Origin: Polyangiaceae bacterium
GTDB taxonomy: Bacteria > Myxococcota_A > Polyangia > Polyangiales > Polyangiaceae
DNA length: 50,646 nucleotides
Direction: 5' to 3'
NCBI GenBank assembly: GCA_025453595.1
Contig: JALOQB010000002.1
Coordinates: forward strand, 1-50,646
Shown here: positions 25,744 through 34,604 of the stretch, one piece after another
Position numbering within the stretch: position 1 is the first letter of the stretch
How the letters are laid out: each line of letters starts with the position of its first letter
Position numbers and translations under genes: made by a program
Notes under the pieces: model-generated
Told to the model about the DNA's origin: nothing
The model's database searches: none
What the model saw: only the letters and a program-made list of their open reading frames with translations

Positions 25744-26652
25744 TCACGACCCGAGGGTCGCCTCGATCCGCTCGATGTCCGCGGCGCTCAGCCGGAACGC
25801 CAGCGCCCCCGCCGCCTCCCGCGCGTGGGCGCCGCTGGTGACCCCCACCACCGGCGCCACCCCGGGGCGCTCCAGCAGCCACCGCAGCGCCACCTGGGCT
25901 ACAGAGGTTCCATACAGATCGCCCACGGAGCGCAGGGCGCCGAGGAGGGTGCGGGTCTTCTCGATGTGCCCGGGGGAGAACCAAGGCTCGCGGCCCCGGA
26001 TGGCGGGGGGCGCCGGGGCGTCGTGGTAGCGCCCCGAGAGGACGCCCTGCTCGAGGGGGCTGTAGGCGAGCAGCACAGCGCCAGTCTGGCGGCACGCATC
26101 GAGGACGCCGTTGTGCTCCGGAGCCCGGTGCAGGAGGCTGTATTTCACCTGGTTCGAGGCGAGCCTCAGCCCCCGCCGCTGGAGCACCTCGTGGGCGCGG
26201 AGCATCTCGTCCGCGCTGAAATTGCTGACCCCCACGGCGAGGCAAAGCCCCTCGTCCCGGGCGTCCGCCAGCGCATCCATCAGCGCATCGACGGAGGCCA
26301 TGGCGCGGTCGGGCCAGTGGATCTGGTAGAGCTCCACCCGGGGGCGGCGCAGCCGGGCCAGGCTCCGGGTCAGGGCCTGGCGCAGCGCCCTGGCCCCGGG
26401 GCGACCGGGCAGCAGGCCGAACTTGGTCGCCACCCGCACGGGCCGCTCGCTCTTCTGCGCCAGCCACCCCAGCAGCTTCTCCGACTCCCCCTCCCCGTAG
26501 ACCTCCGCGGTGTCGAAGAAATCGAGCCCCGCGTCCGTGGCCGCCATGAAGGCGTCCAGCACGTGGGACGGCCCGAGTAGAGAAGTTCCATACCCCCAGT
26601 AGCGCCGGTCGCCCCAGGCCCAGGTGCCGAGGAGGAGAGGGGGGAACTCCAT
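25744..26652 (-). CDS. Aldo/keto reductase
   Basis: A 302-residue cytoplasmic NADPH-dependent oxidoreductase of the (beta/alpha)8 barrel family. The catalytic tetrad is complete: Asp47 and Tyr52 in FFDTAEVYG, Lys77 in VATKFG and His112 in YQIHWPD. The cofactor-binding GVSNFSADEM and the C-terminal VVGVTSGAHAREAAGAL are conserved. It begins one base after the stop of the metalloprotease lipoprotein gene, so they form an operon, although a functional link is not obvious. Two short rare-codon runs, both encoding Tyr-Gly-Thr-Ser, occur near 25905 and 26590. Confidence 0.95.
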   Translation of the reverse strand: MEFPPLLLGTWAWGDRRYWGYGTSLLGPSHVLDAFMAATDAGLDFFDTAEVYGEGESEKLLGWLAQKSERPVRVATKFGLLPGRPGARALRQALTRSLARLRRPRVELYQIHWPDRAMASVDALMDALADARDEGLCLAVGVSNFSADEMLRAHEVLQRRGLRLASNQVKYSLLHRAPEHNGVLDACRQTGAVLLAYSPLEQGVLSGRYHDAPAPPAIRGREPWFSPGHIEKTRTLLGALRSVGDLYGTSVAQVALRWLLERPGVAPVVGVTSGAHAREAAGALAFRLSAADIERIEATLGS

Positions 26653-26653
26653 G

Positions 26654-28132
26654 TCAGCGAACGCGGAAGGTGCCCTCGTGCCCGGCGCGGACGACGGAGG
26701 TGAGGGGGACGTCCTCGGGGAGCAGCAGCAGGCCGCCGGGGAGGTGGCTCATCCCGTGGAAGAAGCCGCGCACCTCGTGGGCCTGGGTGCCCTCGCCGAG
26801 GGTGACCGGGAGCTCTTCTCCGACCGGGGGGCGCAGGCGCTCGACGACCTCGCCCCACCGCAGCTCGTTCTCGACGTCGAGCCAGGCCTGGCGCCAGCGC
26901 GTGGGTTTTCCGATGACGAAGGCGGCCTGGCTGTTGAGCTGGGTGACGCGCTGGAAGAGGGCCGAGAAGGTGTAATCGCTGACCCACACGGGCTCGCAGT
27001 AGCCCATGAAATCGGAGAATTTCGCCGGGTCCTTGAGGGTCTTGTCGATCAGGTCGTAGCCCCAGACACCGATCCGACCCGTCTTGTAGGGGAAGCCCGG
27101 ATCGATCTGGTCGGGGAGCTGGCCGAAGGGACCGCAGGGGGCGTGGGTGCGGCGGTGAGCGTGGCCGATCTCGTGGAGGATGGTGGTGATGCTCTGCTCG
27201 TCGTTGAAGCCGAGGCCAATGCTGACGCGGAGGCTCGGGTCATCGGAGCCAGGGCTGATCAGGGTGAGGCCCGCGACGCAGCTGCCGGAGCAGAAGCTGC
27301 CGAGGGAGTTCGCGGGGTTGAAGAGGCCATAATAGTAGACGTTGGGGGACGACTCCTGGGAGCGAAGGGAGACGAATTTTTGCATCAACGACTGCCAGCC
27401 AGCGCCGTTGGGGCTCACCTTGGAGGTCCAGACGATCTCCTCGCCGATCTCGAGGTTGATGGCCGGGATGGGGTACTGCTTGAGGAAGGCGAAGCGGATG
27501 GCCTTCTGGCGATCCTCGCCCAGATCCGGGACCCGCCCCGAGCCGTCCGCGTCGTAGCGCACGGGGAAGACCTTGAGGCGGAAGGGCCCGTTGGTGCTCT
27601 GCTCCCCGAGGGCCTTGAGCCCCTCCGCGGGCCAGACGCTGCCGGCGGTGTCGCCCTGCCCTTGCTCGACGTCGAGCAGCTCGACCTTCATCGACAGGGT
27701 GCCGTCGAGCAGCGTGGCCGGGATGTCGAAGTTGGCGCTGGACTCGAGGTTCTCGTCGGTGGATACGCCGGCTGGTTTGCCCTGGATCTCCAGCTCTTGC
27801 TTCGGCCCCTGGGCCGGCTGCAGCGTCACCCGGACCGCGATACGGTGCGGCTGCCAGTCCGGCTTGGGCGCGAAGAACACCCGCAGCAGCGCGTCGCGCC
27901 CCTGCAGGATCGGGGCGTTGGTTGCGGTCACCTCGCCGCCGCCTGCGGAGAAGAGCGAGACCTTGACACCCTGGTAGAGGGCCACTTCCCCGATGGCCAT
28001 CCCGGTGGCCAGCGGGAAGGACGGGAGCGGCTGCGGAGCCCCTCCGCCGCCCTCCCCGTCGCCTCCTGACTCGCTGGAGGATGCGCAACCGACCGCAAGA
28101 AACCAGGCAAGAAGCAGGGAAGCTCGACGCAT
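26654..28132 (-). CDS. Zinc-metalloprotease-like lipoprotein (M66/metzincin-like)
   Basis: A 492-residue lipoprotein: MRRASLLLAWFLAVGC gives Cys16 at a lipobox. Residues 30-230 form beta-rich domains (LLRVFFAPKPDWQPHRIAVRV; TLSMKVELLDVEQ). The peptidase domain contains TTILHEIGHAHRRTHAPCG, that is HEXXHXXXXXH with the zinc ligands spaced as in metzincins but Arg in place of the usual Gly. It resembles M66 (StcE-like) secreted peptidases. Later elements include VWGYDLIDKTLKDPAKFSDFMGYC; the Met in DFMGY is a possible Met-turn. The substrate is probably an extracellular protein or glycoprotein. Confidence 0.78.
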   Translation of the reverse strand: MRRASLLLAWFLAVGCASSSESGGDGEGGGGAPQPLPSFPLATGMAIGEVALYQGVKVSLFSAGGGEVTATNAPILQGRDALLRVFFAPKPDWQPHRIAVRVTLQPAQGPKQELEIQGKPAGVSTDENLESSANFDIPATLLDGTLSMKVELLDVEQGQGDTAGSVWPAEGLKALGEQSTNGPFRLKVFPVRYDADGSGRVPDLGEDRQKAIRFAFLKQYPIPAINLEIGEEIVWTSKVSPNGAGWQSLMQKFVSLRSQESSPNVYYYGLFNPANSLGSFCSGSCVAGLTLISPGSDDPSLRVSIGLGFNDEQSITTILHEIGHAHRRTHAPCGPFGQLPDQIDPGFPYKTGRIGVWGYDLIDKTLKDPAKFSDFMGYCEPVWVSDYTFSALFQRVTQLNSQAAFVIGKPTRWRQAWLDVENELRWGEVVERLRPPVGEELPVTLGEGTQAHEVRGFFHGMSHLPGGLLLLPEDVPLTSVVRAGHEGTFRVR

Positions 28133-28262
28133 GGTGCGAGTTTTCTCCAGGAAAACGCCGGGGGCAAGAGCGCAAGAGGCGCCGCCCGCCGGGCTGATCG
28201 AACGCAGCGTCTCGTTGCGAGCCCGGGTGGGAGCGTTGCTCACAGGGCGTCCAGGGCCCAGG

Positions 28263-29447
28263 ATGGCGCACCCGCTCATGAGCTCGACCTACCGGGACCT
28301 CCTTGCCCAGGCCCAGGCCACCGTTCCGACCCTCCCGCTGGAGGAGCTACGGGAGCGCCTGCTGCGGGGCGAAGCGATCACGTTGCTGGACGTCCGGGAG
28401 CGGGAGGAGCGCCGGGGCGGGGTGCTGCCGGGGGCGCTGCTGATCCCCCGGGGATTTCTGGAGATGCAGGCCGAGCAGCGGATCCCGGATCGGGAAGCGA
28501 CCGTGGTGGTGTACTGCGCCAGCGGCCTGCGCTCGGTCTTCGCCGCGCAGACGCTGCTGGCCATGGGGTACCGCCGGGTGTACTCGGCGACCCCCGGCTT
28601 TCTGCGCTGGAAGGAGCTGGGGTTCCCGGTGGAGCCAGCGCCGGAGCTGAGCGACGCGCAGCGAGAGCGCTACGCGAGGCACCTGCGGCTGCCCGAGGTG
28701 GGGGAGGCAGGCCAGGCGAGGCTGCTCCGGGCGAGGGTGCTGCTGCTGGGGGCCGGCGGCCTCGGGAGCCCGGCGGCGCTCTACCTGGCGGCGGCGGGGG
28801 TGGGCACGCTGGGGGTGATGGACGCCGATCGGGTGGAGGTCTCCAACCTGCAGCGACAGATCCTCCATACAACCGGGCGGGTGGGGCAGGCGAAGGTGAG
28901 GAGCGCGGAGGAGACGCTGCGAGGGCTGGACCCGGGGGTGCGGGTGATCGCGCTGGAGGAGCGGCTGACGGGGGCGAACGTGGAGCGGGTGCTGGAGGGC
29001 TTCGATCTGGTGGTGGACGGCAGCGACAATTACGCGACCCGGTACCTGCTGAACGACGCGAGCGTGAGGCAAAAAAAGCCGGTGATCCACGGGAGCATCT
29101 TCCGCTTCGAGGGGCAGGCGACGACCTTCGTGCCTGGCCAGGGGCCGTGCTACCGGTGCCTGTTCCCGGCGGCGCCGCCGCCGCACCTGTCCCCCTCCTG
29201 CGAGGAGGCGGGGGTGCTGGGCGTGTTGCCGGGGTTGATCGGGGTGATCCAGGCGACCGAGGCGCTGAAATACCTGCTGGGGCTGGGGGATCTGCTGGTG
29301 GGGCGGCTTCTGACCTACGACAGCCTGGCGATGAAGTTCCGCGAGCTGAAGCTGCGCCGGGACCCCGGGTGTCCGGCCTGCGGAGACGCCGCGACGGAGG
29401 CAAGTCCGCCGGAGGGCGGCGAGAGCTGCGGGTCGCGCGGCGGGTGA
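28263..29447 (+). CDS. Rhodanese-ThiF/MoeB fusion, sulfur-carrier adenylyltransferase
   Basis: A 394-residue cytoplasmic protein. Residues 25-125 are a rhodanese domain with Cys85 in VVVYCASGLRS as persulfide carrier. Residues 130-390 are a ThiF/MoeB/HesA adenylyltransferase domain with nucleotide loop GAGGLGSPAALYLA, NLQRQILH, DGSDNYATRYLLND, zinc pairs CYRC and CPAC, and ATEALKYLLG. The family activates the C-terminal Gly of ThiS/MoaD/CysO-type carriers and transfers sulfur. Most MoeZ-type fusions have the rhodanese at the C-terminus; here it is N-terminal. ATG at 28278 is an alternative start. It is divergent from the metalloprotease gene. Confidence 0.92.
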   Translation: MAHPLMSSTYRDLLAQAQATVPTLPLEELRERLLRGEAITLLDVREREERRGGVLPGALLIPRGFLEMQAEQRIPDREATVVVYCASGLRSVFAAQTLLAMGYRRVYSATPGFLRWKELGFPVEPAPELSDAQRERYARHLRLPEVGEAGQARLLRARVLLLGAGGLGSPAALYLAAAGVGTLGVMDADRVEVSNLQRQILHTTGRVGQAKVRSAEETLRGLDPGVRVIALEERLTGANVERVLEGFDLVVDGSDNYATRYLLNDASVRQKKPVIHGSIFRFEGQATTFVPGQGPCYRCLFPAAPPPHLSPSCEEAGVLGVLPGLIGVIQATEALKYLLGLGDLLVGRLLTYDSLAMKFRELKLRRDPGCPACGDAATEASPPEGGESCGSRGG

Positions 29448-29582
29448 GGCGAGGGCATCCGCCGGAGGATCCGCCGCGAGCAGGGGGGATCGTCAGCGAC
29501 GCCCCGCCGTCAAGACTTGCAGCCGCGCGCCGTACGTTTCTTGCTATCACGCAGGGCCTTGGAGCAGGATCACAGCACGGTC

Positions 29583-30611
29583 ATGGGCGGCTACGAGCAG
29601 AACGCATCCAGCAACGTGGTGCACGTCGATTTCGTGCGACGGCAGCGCGTGGCTTCGGAGCGCGACGAGGCCCCCTGGGGCAACCTGGAGGCCGAGCTGG
29701 ACGAGGCATGGCACCAGGCGCACCTCCCGCCGCCGGAGCCCGAGCCGGCGGCGGATGTCTTCTCTGCCGCCGAGGTGGCACGCCTCACGGGCCTGTCCAC
29801 GGCGCGCCTGCGCAAGCTGGATCGAGAAGGCGTGGTGCCGCCGTCCAGCGAATCCACCGGGCGACGGGCCTACACCTTTCGCGACCTGGTGGTGCTGCGG
29901 GCCGTGCAAGAGCTGCTGGCGCACGGGGTCAAGATCCGGGAGGTCGTGAAGGCGGTGCAGGCCCTGCGCGCCGGGCTCCCCAAGGCCGTGCGCTCCCTCA
30001 CCGAGCTGCGGATCGCCTCCGACGGTCAGCGGGTGGTGGCCCGGGGCCCCGAGGGCACCTTCGAGGCCCTCACCGGCCAGCTGCTCCTCGAATTCGAGGT
30101 CAAACAGCTGCGCGACGACGTCGTGCGCATGCTCCGCCCTCGCCGCGAGGTCGAGCGCCGTCGCCTGGCCTTCCAGTTCTACAACACCGCCTGCGAGCTC
30201 GACGAGGACCCGAACAGCGTCGAGGAGGCATGCGACCTCTACCAGAAGGCCCTCGCCTACGACCCCACGCTCTCCCTCGCCTACACCAACCTCGGCAACA
30301 TCCGCTACCGACAGGGCCAGGAAGAGTCCGCTATCGACCTCTACCACCGCGCCCTCGACATCGACCCGGCGCAGCCCGAGGCCCTCTACAACCTGGGGTT
30401 TTGCCTGCTTCACCGCGGCAACGCGGCCTCCGCCATCCCGTTCTTCGAGGCCGCCACCGAGAGCAACCCGGTCTTCGCCAACGCCCAGCTCTACCTCGCC
30501 ATGGCCTACGAGCTGACCGGCGATCGCCGCCAGGCTCGCCCCATCTGGCAGCGCTACCTCGAGCTGGAGCCCGCCGGTGAGTGGGCCGAGTACGCGCGCC
30601 AGCATCTCTGA
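29583..30611 (+). CDS. MerR-type HTH protein with TPR repeats
   Basis: A 342-residue cytoplasmic protein. An acidic N-terminal 55 residues is followed by a MerR-like winged helix (about 58-125: FSAAEVARLTGLSTARLRKLDREGVV split over two helices, then AYTFRDLVVLRAVQELL). The C-terminal part (about 205-340) has at least three TPR units, for example ACDLYQKALAYDPTLSLAYT and SAIDLYHRALDIDPAQPEAL. The metal or drug-binding dimer domain of classical MerR is missing. TPRs suggest control through a protein partner. It is monocistronic or leads the NYN gene 98 bases downstream. Confidence 0.85.
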   Translation: MGGYEQNASSNVVHVDFVRRQRVASERDEAPWGNLEAELDEAWHQAHLPPPEPEPAADVFSAAEVARLTGLSTARLRKLDREGVVPPSSESTGRRAYTFRDLVVLRAVQELLAHGVKIREVVKAVQALRAGLPKAVRSLTELRIASDGQRVVARGPEGTFEALTGQLLLEFEVKQLRDDVVRMLRPRREVERRRLAFQFYNTACELDEDPNSVEEACDLYQKALAYDPTLSLAYTNLGNIRYRQGQEESAIDLYHRALDIDPAQPEALYNLGFCLLHRGNAASAIPFFEAATESNPVFANAQLYLAMAYELTGDRRQARPIWQRYLELEPAGEWAEYARQHL

Positions 30612-30709
30612 AACATCGCCGCAACGGCTTGGAAACCCGGGCGCCGTGTGCCAGTCTAGACCCCCCCTCGCCCCCCGGCGCGGGCCCCTCGTTATCCCCG
30701 GAGTCTGGC

Positions 30710-31615
30710 ATGCGTGTTGCGATTTTCTTTGACGGCAAAAATTTCTACGCGGGCTGGCGCGAGCAAGCGTACGGCCAGCGGCTCCAGTTCACGCGGCTCT
30801 CGCGGTGGTTGGTGCAGCGGGTGAGCGGGTCGACGCTGGTCGGCTGTCACTACTACACGGGGGTAGAAACGGGGGAAGAGGCCGGCACCGACGGCCAGAA
30901 GAAGCTGGCCGGGTTCCTCGACATGCTCGAGCTCCAGCCGGGCTATTTCGTCCACAGATTTCCCCGAAAAAATCGCTCGTTTCGCTGCAGCGACTGCGGC
31001 GCAGAGAACAGGTTTTCGCAGGAAAAAGAGGTGGACACGGCGATGGTCGCGGACATGGTGCGGCTGTCCGCGGTCAACGCGTACGACATCCTGATCCTCG
31101 TGTCCGGGGACGCGGATTACTCGTCCGCGGTCGAGGCCGTGCGGCAGTTTGGCAAGATCGTGTACGTCGTGTCCTGGGGCGGCACGGGGCTCTCTTTCCA
31201 GCTCCGAAAGGTGGCCTTTGATCACATCGATCTCCTGGAAGGGCTCGACGAATTCGAGGACAACTCGCCCCCCTGGACCCCGCCCGATCACAGCCAGAAT
31301 AGCCTCGGGGAGCAGGGCGACGAGCACCAGAGCGAGTTCCCTTCCCCCACGCCCAGCGGCAGCATGCCCGCCCCCCCGCAGGACCTGGCCGACGTGTTCG
31401 TCGAGCAGCTCCGGCTCGCGGAGGCCAGCTTCAAGGGGGGCTACGTCGGGGCCAACTACTTCGTCACCCGCTGGAAGGGCCCGGGCTTCGACGCCTCGTC
31501 CTACGACAAGCGGCGCGTGCTCGATCACCTCGTGAAGGAGGGGGTCGTGGATCTCTACGAGGTCGACGGCAACAAGGCGCTCCGGCTGCGCCGCAGCACG
31601 CCGCCGGGCCCCTGA
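30710..31615 (+). CDS. NYN-domain (LabA/DUF88) putative RNase with C-terminal winged-helix-like region
   Basis: A 301-residue protein. The PIN-like NYN domain (1-175) begins MRVAIFFDGKNFYAG with the first catalytic Asp. It continues with KEVDTAMVADMV and the signature ILILVSGDADYSSAV. An internal CSDCGAE hints at a partial zinc knuckle. After a Pro/Ser linker (about 190-225) a helical C-terminal region (about 230-300; RVLDHLVKEGVVDLYEVDG) resembles a winged helix or OST-HTH. NYN proteins cleave structured RNA. The substrate is unknown. The start is placed at the first residue of the domain, consistent with the family. Confidence 0.85.
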   Translation: MRVAIFFDGKNFYAGWREQAYGQRLQFTRLSRWLVQRVSGSTLVGCHYYTGVETGEEAGTDGQKKLAGFLDMLELQPGYFVHRFPRKNRSFRCSDCGAENRFSQEKEVDTAMVADMVRLSAVNAYDILILVSGDADYSSAVEAVRQFGKIVYVVSWGGTGLSFQLRKVAFDHIDLLEGLDEFEDNSPPWTPPDHSQNSLGEQGDEHQSEFPSPTPSGSMPAPPQDLADVFVEQLRLAEASFKGGYVGANYFVTRWKGPGFDASSYDKRRVLDHLVKEGVVDLYEVDGNKALRLRRSTPPGP

Positions 31616-31655
31616 CCGGGAAGAAGTCCCGGGGCGGGGTTGTCAAAGAGGGCAC

Positions 31656-34292
31656 GTGTCTGCCACCGTGCCCCCCGTGCGCCAGCTCCTGCTCCCCCTC
31701 CTGCCCTTGCTCGTCTGGGGCTGCAGCAACAAGGCGTTGCCCCTGTTGCATACCTCGCCGCAACCCAGGCTGAATTTCCCCAAGACCGCGGCGCCCCCGG
31801 CGGCGGCCCCTGGCTCCATGACGGCGCGCGAGGTCGTCCCCACCGTCGCGGGGAGCCACGGCCCGTACCTGGCGACGCACCCCGACCACGCCCTGCTGCT
31901 GCTGGTGGCGCCCGGCCCCGGCGGCCTGCTCTGGAAGACGCAGGCGCTCGATGAACGGAACACCCCCGCTCCCCCTCGCGAGCTGGGCCCCGCCCCGGCG
32001 GACGTGACCCTCCTGTCCCTGCGACCGGGCCACCAGGGAGGCTTTGCCCTCGCCTGGTCGCGCCGTGTGCCCGGGGGCCATGTGATCGAGGCGCAGGATC
32101 TCGGTCCCGACGGCGCGCCGCGCGGCAGCGTCATCCAGGTCCACCAGGGCGCGGAGCCGCCCGCCTGGCTCGACGCAGCCCCCTCTGCCGCCGGGCTCCG
32201 TGTCTTCTTCACCACCCTCGCGGCCGGCGGAGGACGCATCCACGGCGCCGAGATCGCCGGGGGGTCAACCCAGGGCGTCCAGGTGCTCCTCGATCAGGCC
32301 GCATCCTGGCAGATCGCCGCAGCCCCCCGCGGCACCCTCCTGCTCGCGGTCCTGGGCGATGGCCACGGCCCGGCGGCCGGTCGCCCCGTCGCCATCCCGG
32401 TCCTCGACGGAGCGCGCCCGGGCACGCTCTCCCCGCTCCAGCAGGAGCCCATCCTCGGCTCCGAGCTCGAGGCCCTCGTCGTCGGCGATCGCGTCTTCGT
32501 CGGGTGGGATGACCGAGGCCTCGACCTCAAGGTCAAGATCGCCGCCCTCGCCCCGGACGGCAAGCTCCTCACCCCTCCCACCGCGGCCCTGCCCAGCATC
32601 GGCGACCAGGGGCTCGTCCACCTGGCTCCAGGCCGCGACGGCGGCCTCCTCGTCGCCTGGGATGACCTCTCCCTCCCGCGGGCCCCCTCCAACCGCTGGA
32701 TCCGCCTCTCCTCCCTCGACGCCAGGCTCTCCCCAGGCGGGCCCCAGGCGGCCCTGCGCCACGACACCGACGACGGCTTCCCCCTCCTCCAGCCCTCGCC
32801 CGACGGCTTCGCCGCCCTCACCGTCGCTCGCTCTTGCCCCGACCGCCTCCCCTGCGACCTGCCCCCTCGCCCCCTCTTCCTGCGCCTCGGCCCTGACCTC
32901 GCCCCGCAGCTCCACGCCCCCCTCCTCCTCGCCTCCGGAGAACCCCCCGCCGCCGCCTGGGGCCTCCGCTGCGGCCCCGACGCCTGCCACGCCCTCGCCT
33001 CCGTCGCCGCCTCCACCCTCGACCTGCGCCTCGAGGCCGACTCCAACCCCACCTGGGGCGCTGCCGCTTACCGTATGGATCTTCCGGACAAGCCCGGGGC
33101 CACCGCCCTCCGCACCCTCTGGGGCGGCCCCCGGCTCGCCGAGGTCGCCGCCGCTCCCCAGGGGGCGGGCTGGATGGTCGCCACGATCACCGACCACCCG
33201 GAGGGCTCCGCGCCACCCCCTCTCCCGCCGGACGCCGACCGCCGCGCCGAGGCCGACAAGGATCGCTCCCACCGCCAGAACCCCCGCAGCATCCCTGCCC
33301 GCGGCGCCATCGTCTCCGTGCACCCGCTCCGCAACGACGGCACCACCGCACCGGCCCGCACCCTCTCCCTCCGCGCCCTCTCCTCCCCGGGCGTCGCCAT
33401 CGCCCCCGACGCCCAGCGCCAGCAGGCCTGCGTCGCCTGGGTCGCCCGTGACAATGGTGACCCCGAGCTCTTCCTGACCCGCGTCGACGCCGACGGAAAG
33501 CGCGTCGCCCAGCAGATGCTGACCCGCGCCCGCGGCGACGTGACCGACGTGGCCCTCGCGCCCGTCGACGACGGCTGGCTTGTCCTCTGGGTCGATACCC
33601 GCGACGGCAACGGCGAGGTCTACGCGGCCCGCGTCGACGCTTCCCTGCGCCGCAAGGGCCCCGAACAGCGCGTCACCAGCGCCCCCGGCGACGCCTCCGA
33701 GCTCACCCTCCTCGTCCGCGATCGCACCGCCGTCGTCGCCTTCTCGGACAGCCGCGGCGCCCCCGCCGACGGCATGGGCGACGTGTACGTGGCCCGCCTC
33801 AAGGTCGAAGACGGCGCCCGCGTCGGCGAGGAGCTCCGCGTGGCCGCCACGCCGGAGCACGCCCGCGCCCTCCAGCTCCAGAACTATGGAGATTCCATAC
33901 TATTGACCTGGCTGGAGCAGCCGGCGCACACGGACACGGGGGGCAAGCCGGGGCAGATGCATGCGGCTTTCCTGGGGGCGGACGGGGCGCTGCGGTCGCT
34001 GCCGGAGGCGGTGAGCGTGGGGGCCGCGGGGCCGCTCTCCTCGCTGTCGGTGCGCTGCGAGGGGGAGGGGTGCCGGGTGGTCGTGGGCCGGCCCGAGGGG
34101 AGGCACCAGTGGCTGTCGGTCTTCCCCTGGAAGCGGGGGCAGAAGGAGGCGCAGGCGACGGACGTGACGCCGCTGTTCACCGGGGCGGCGGCCGACACGA
34201 CCCCGGTGCTGGGGCCAGGCTGGGTGTTGGTGGGCGACGACAGCAGCAACCAGGAAGGGCGGCTGCGGCGCGTGGATCTGCGCTGGCCCTGA
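31656..34292 (+). CDS. Large beta-propeller-like lipoprotein
   Basis: About 878 residues; GTG start, or GTG at 31677 giving a shorter signal peptide. The lipobox is LLPLLVWGCS. The body consists of repeated units with a VAWVARDNGDPELFLTRVDADG / VLWVDTRDGNGEVYAARVDA pattern, typical of seven-bladed or irregular propellers of secreted myxobacterial proteins. No catalytic motif is seen. A short Gly/Pro linker at about 510-545 separates two propeller blocks. Third-position bias changes from C to G after 33890, at a run of seven rare codons. Function is unknown; surface binding is likely. Confidence 0.75.
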   Translation: MSATVPPVRQLLLPLLPLLVWGCSNKALPLLHTSPQPRLNFPKTAAPPAAAPGSMTAREVVPTVAGSHGPYLATHPDHALLLLVAPGPGGLLWKTQALDERNTPAPPRELGPAPADVTLLSLRPGHQGGFALAWSRRVPGGHVIEAQDLGPDGAPRGSVIQVHQGAEPPAWLDAAPSAAGLRVFFTTLAAGGGRIHGAEIAGGSTQGVQVLLDQAASWQIAAAPRGTLLLAVLGDGHGPAAGRPVAIPVLDGARPGTLSPLQQEPILGSELEALVVGDRVFVGWDDRGLDLKVKIAALAPDGKLLTPPTAALPSIGDQGLVHLAPGRDGGLLVAWDDLSLPRAPSNRWIRLSSLDARLSPGGPQAALRHDTDDGFPLLQPSPDGFAALTVARSCPDRLPCDLPPRPLFLRLGPDLAPQLHAPLLLASGEPPAAAWGLRCGPDACHALASVAASTLDLRLEADSNPTWGAAAYRMDLPDKPGATALRTLWGGPRLAEVAAAPQGAGWMVATITDHPEGSAPPPLPPDADRRAEADKDRSHRQNPRSIPARGAIVSVHPLRNDGTTAPARTLSLRALSSPGVAIAPDAQRQQACVAWVARDNGDPELFLTRVDADGKRVAQQMLTRARGDVTDVALAPVDDGWLVLWVDTRDGNGEVYAARVDASLRRKGPEQRVTSAPGDASELTLLVRDRTAVVAFSDSRGAPADGMGDVYVARLKVEDGARVGEELRVAATPEHARALQLQNYGDSILLTWLEQPAHTDTGGKPGQMHAAFLGADGALRSLPEAVSVGAAGPLSSLSVRCEGEGCRVVVGRPEGRHQWLSVFPWKRGQKEAQATDVTPLFTGAAADTTPVLGPGWVLVGDDSSNQEGRLRRVDLRWP

Positions 34293-34353
34293 GCCGGGAC
34301 AGGCGGCGCGCGAGGGGGTAGCCAGGGGGCGACGCGCAGGCTAGGAAGGCGGG

Positions 34354-34596
34354 ATGAGTGAGGCAGGCAAGCTGTCGTTCGAGGAGGCGATCCAGCGCCT
34401 CAGCAAGATCGTCGAGCAGCTGGAGGGGGGCGAGCTCCCGCTGGAGCAATCGCTGGCGCTGTTCGAGGAGGGCATCCGGCTGACCCGCCAGTCGCAGGCG
34501 CGCCTCGACGCCGCCGAGCGCCGGATCGAAGAGCTTCTTGAGGTGTCCGACGAGGGCGAGCCGATGACGCGCCCCATGTCGCTGCGGGACGGCTGA
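34354..34596 (+). CDS. xseB: Exodeoxyribonuclease VII small subunit
   Basis: An 80-residue protein of normal length for XseB. The family signature is clear: KLSFEEAIQRLSKIVEQLEGG, then ELPLEQSLALFEEGIRLTRQ and a helical tail. It binds the large subunit XseA to form the nuclease that degrades single-stranded DNA. No xseA lies next to it in this window. It is convergent with the M17-N gene, with an 8-base gap. Confidence 0.95.
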   Translation: MSEAGKLSFEEAIQRLSKIVEQLEGGELPLEQSLALFEEGIRLTRQSQARLDAAERRIEELLEVSDEGEPMTRPMSLRDG

Positions 34597-34604
34597 GCGA
34601 CGGC

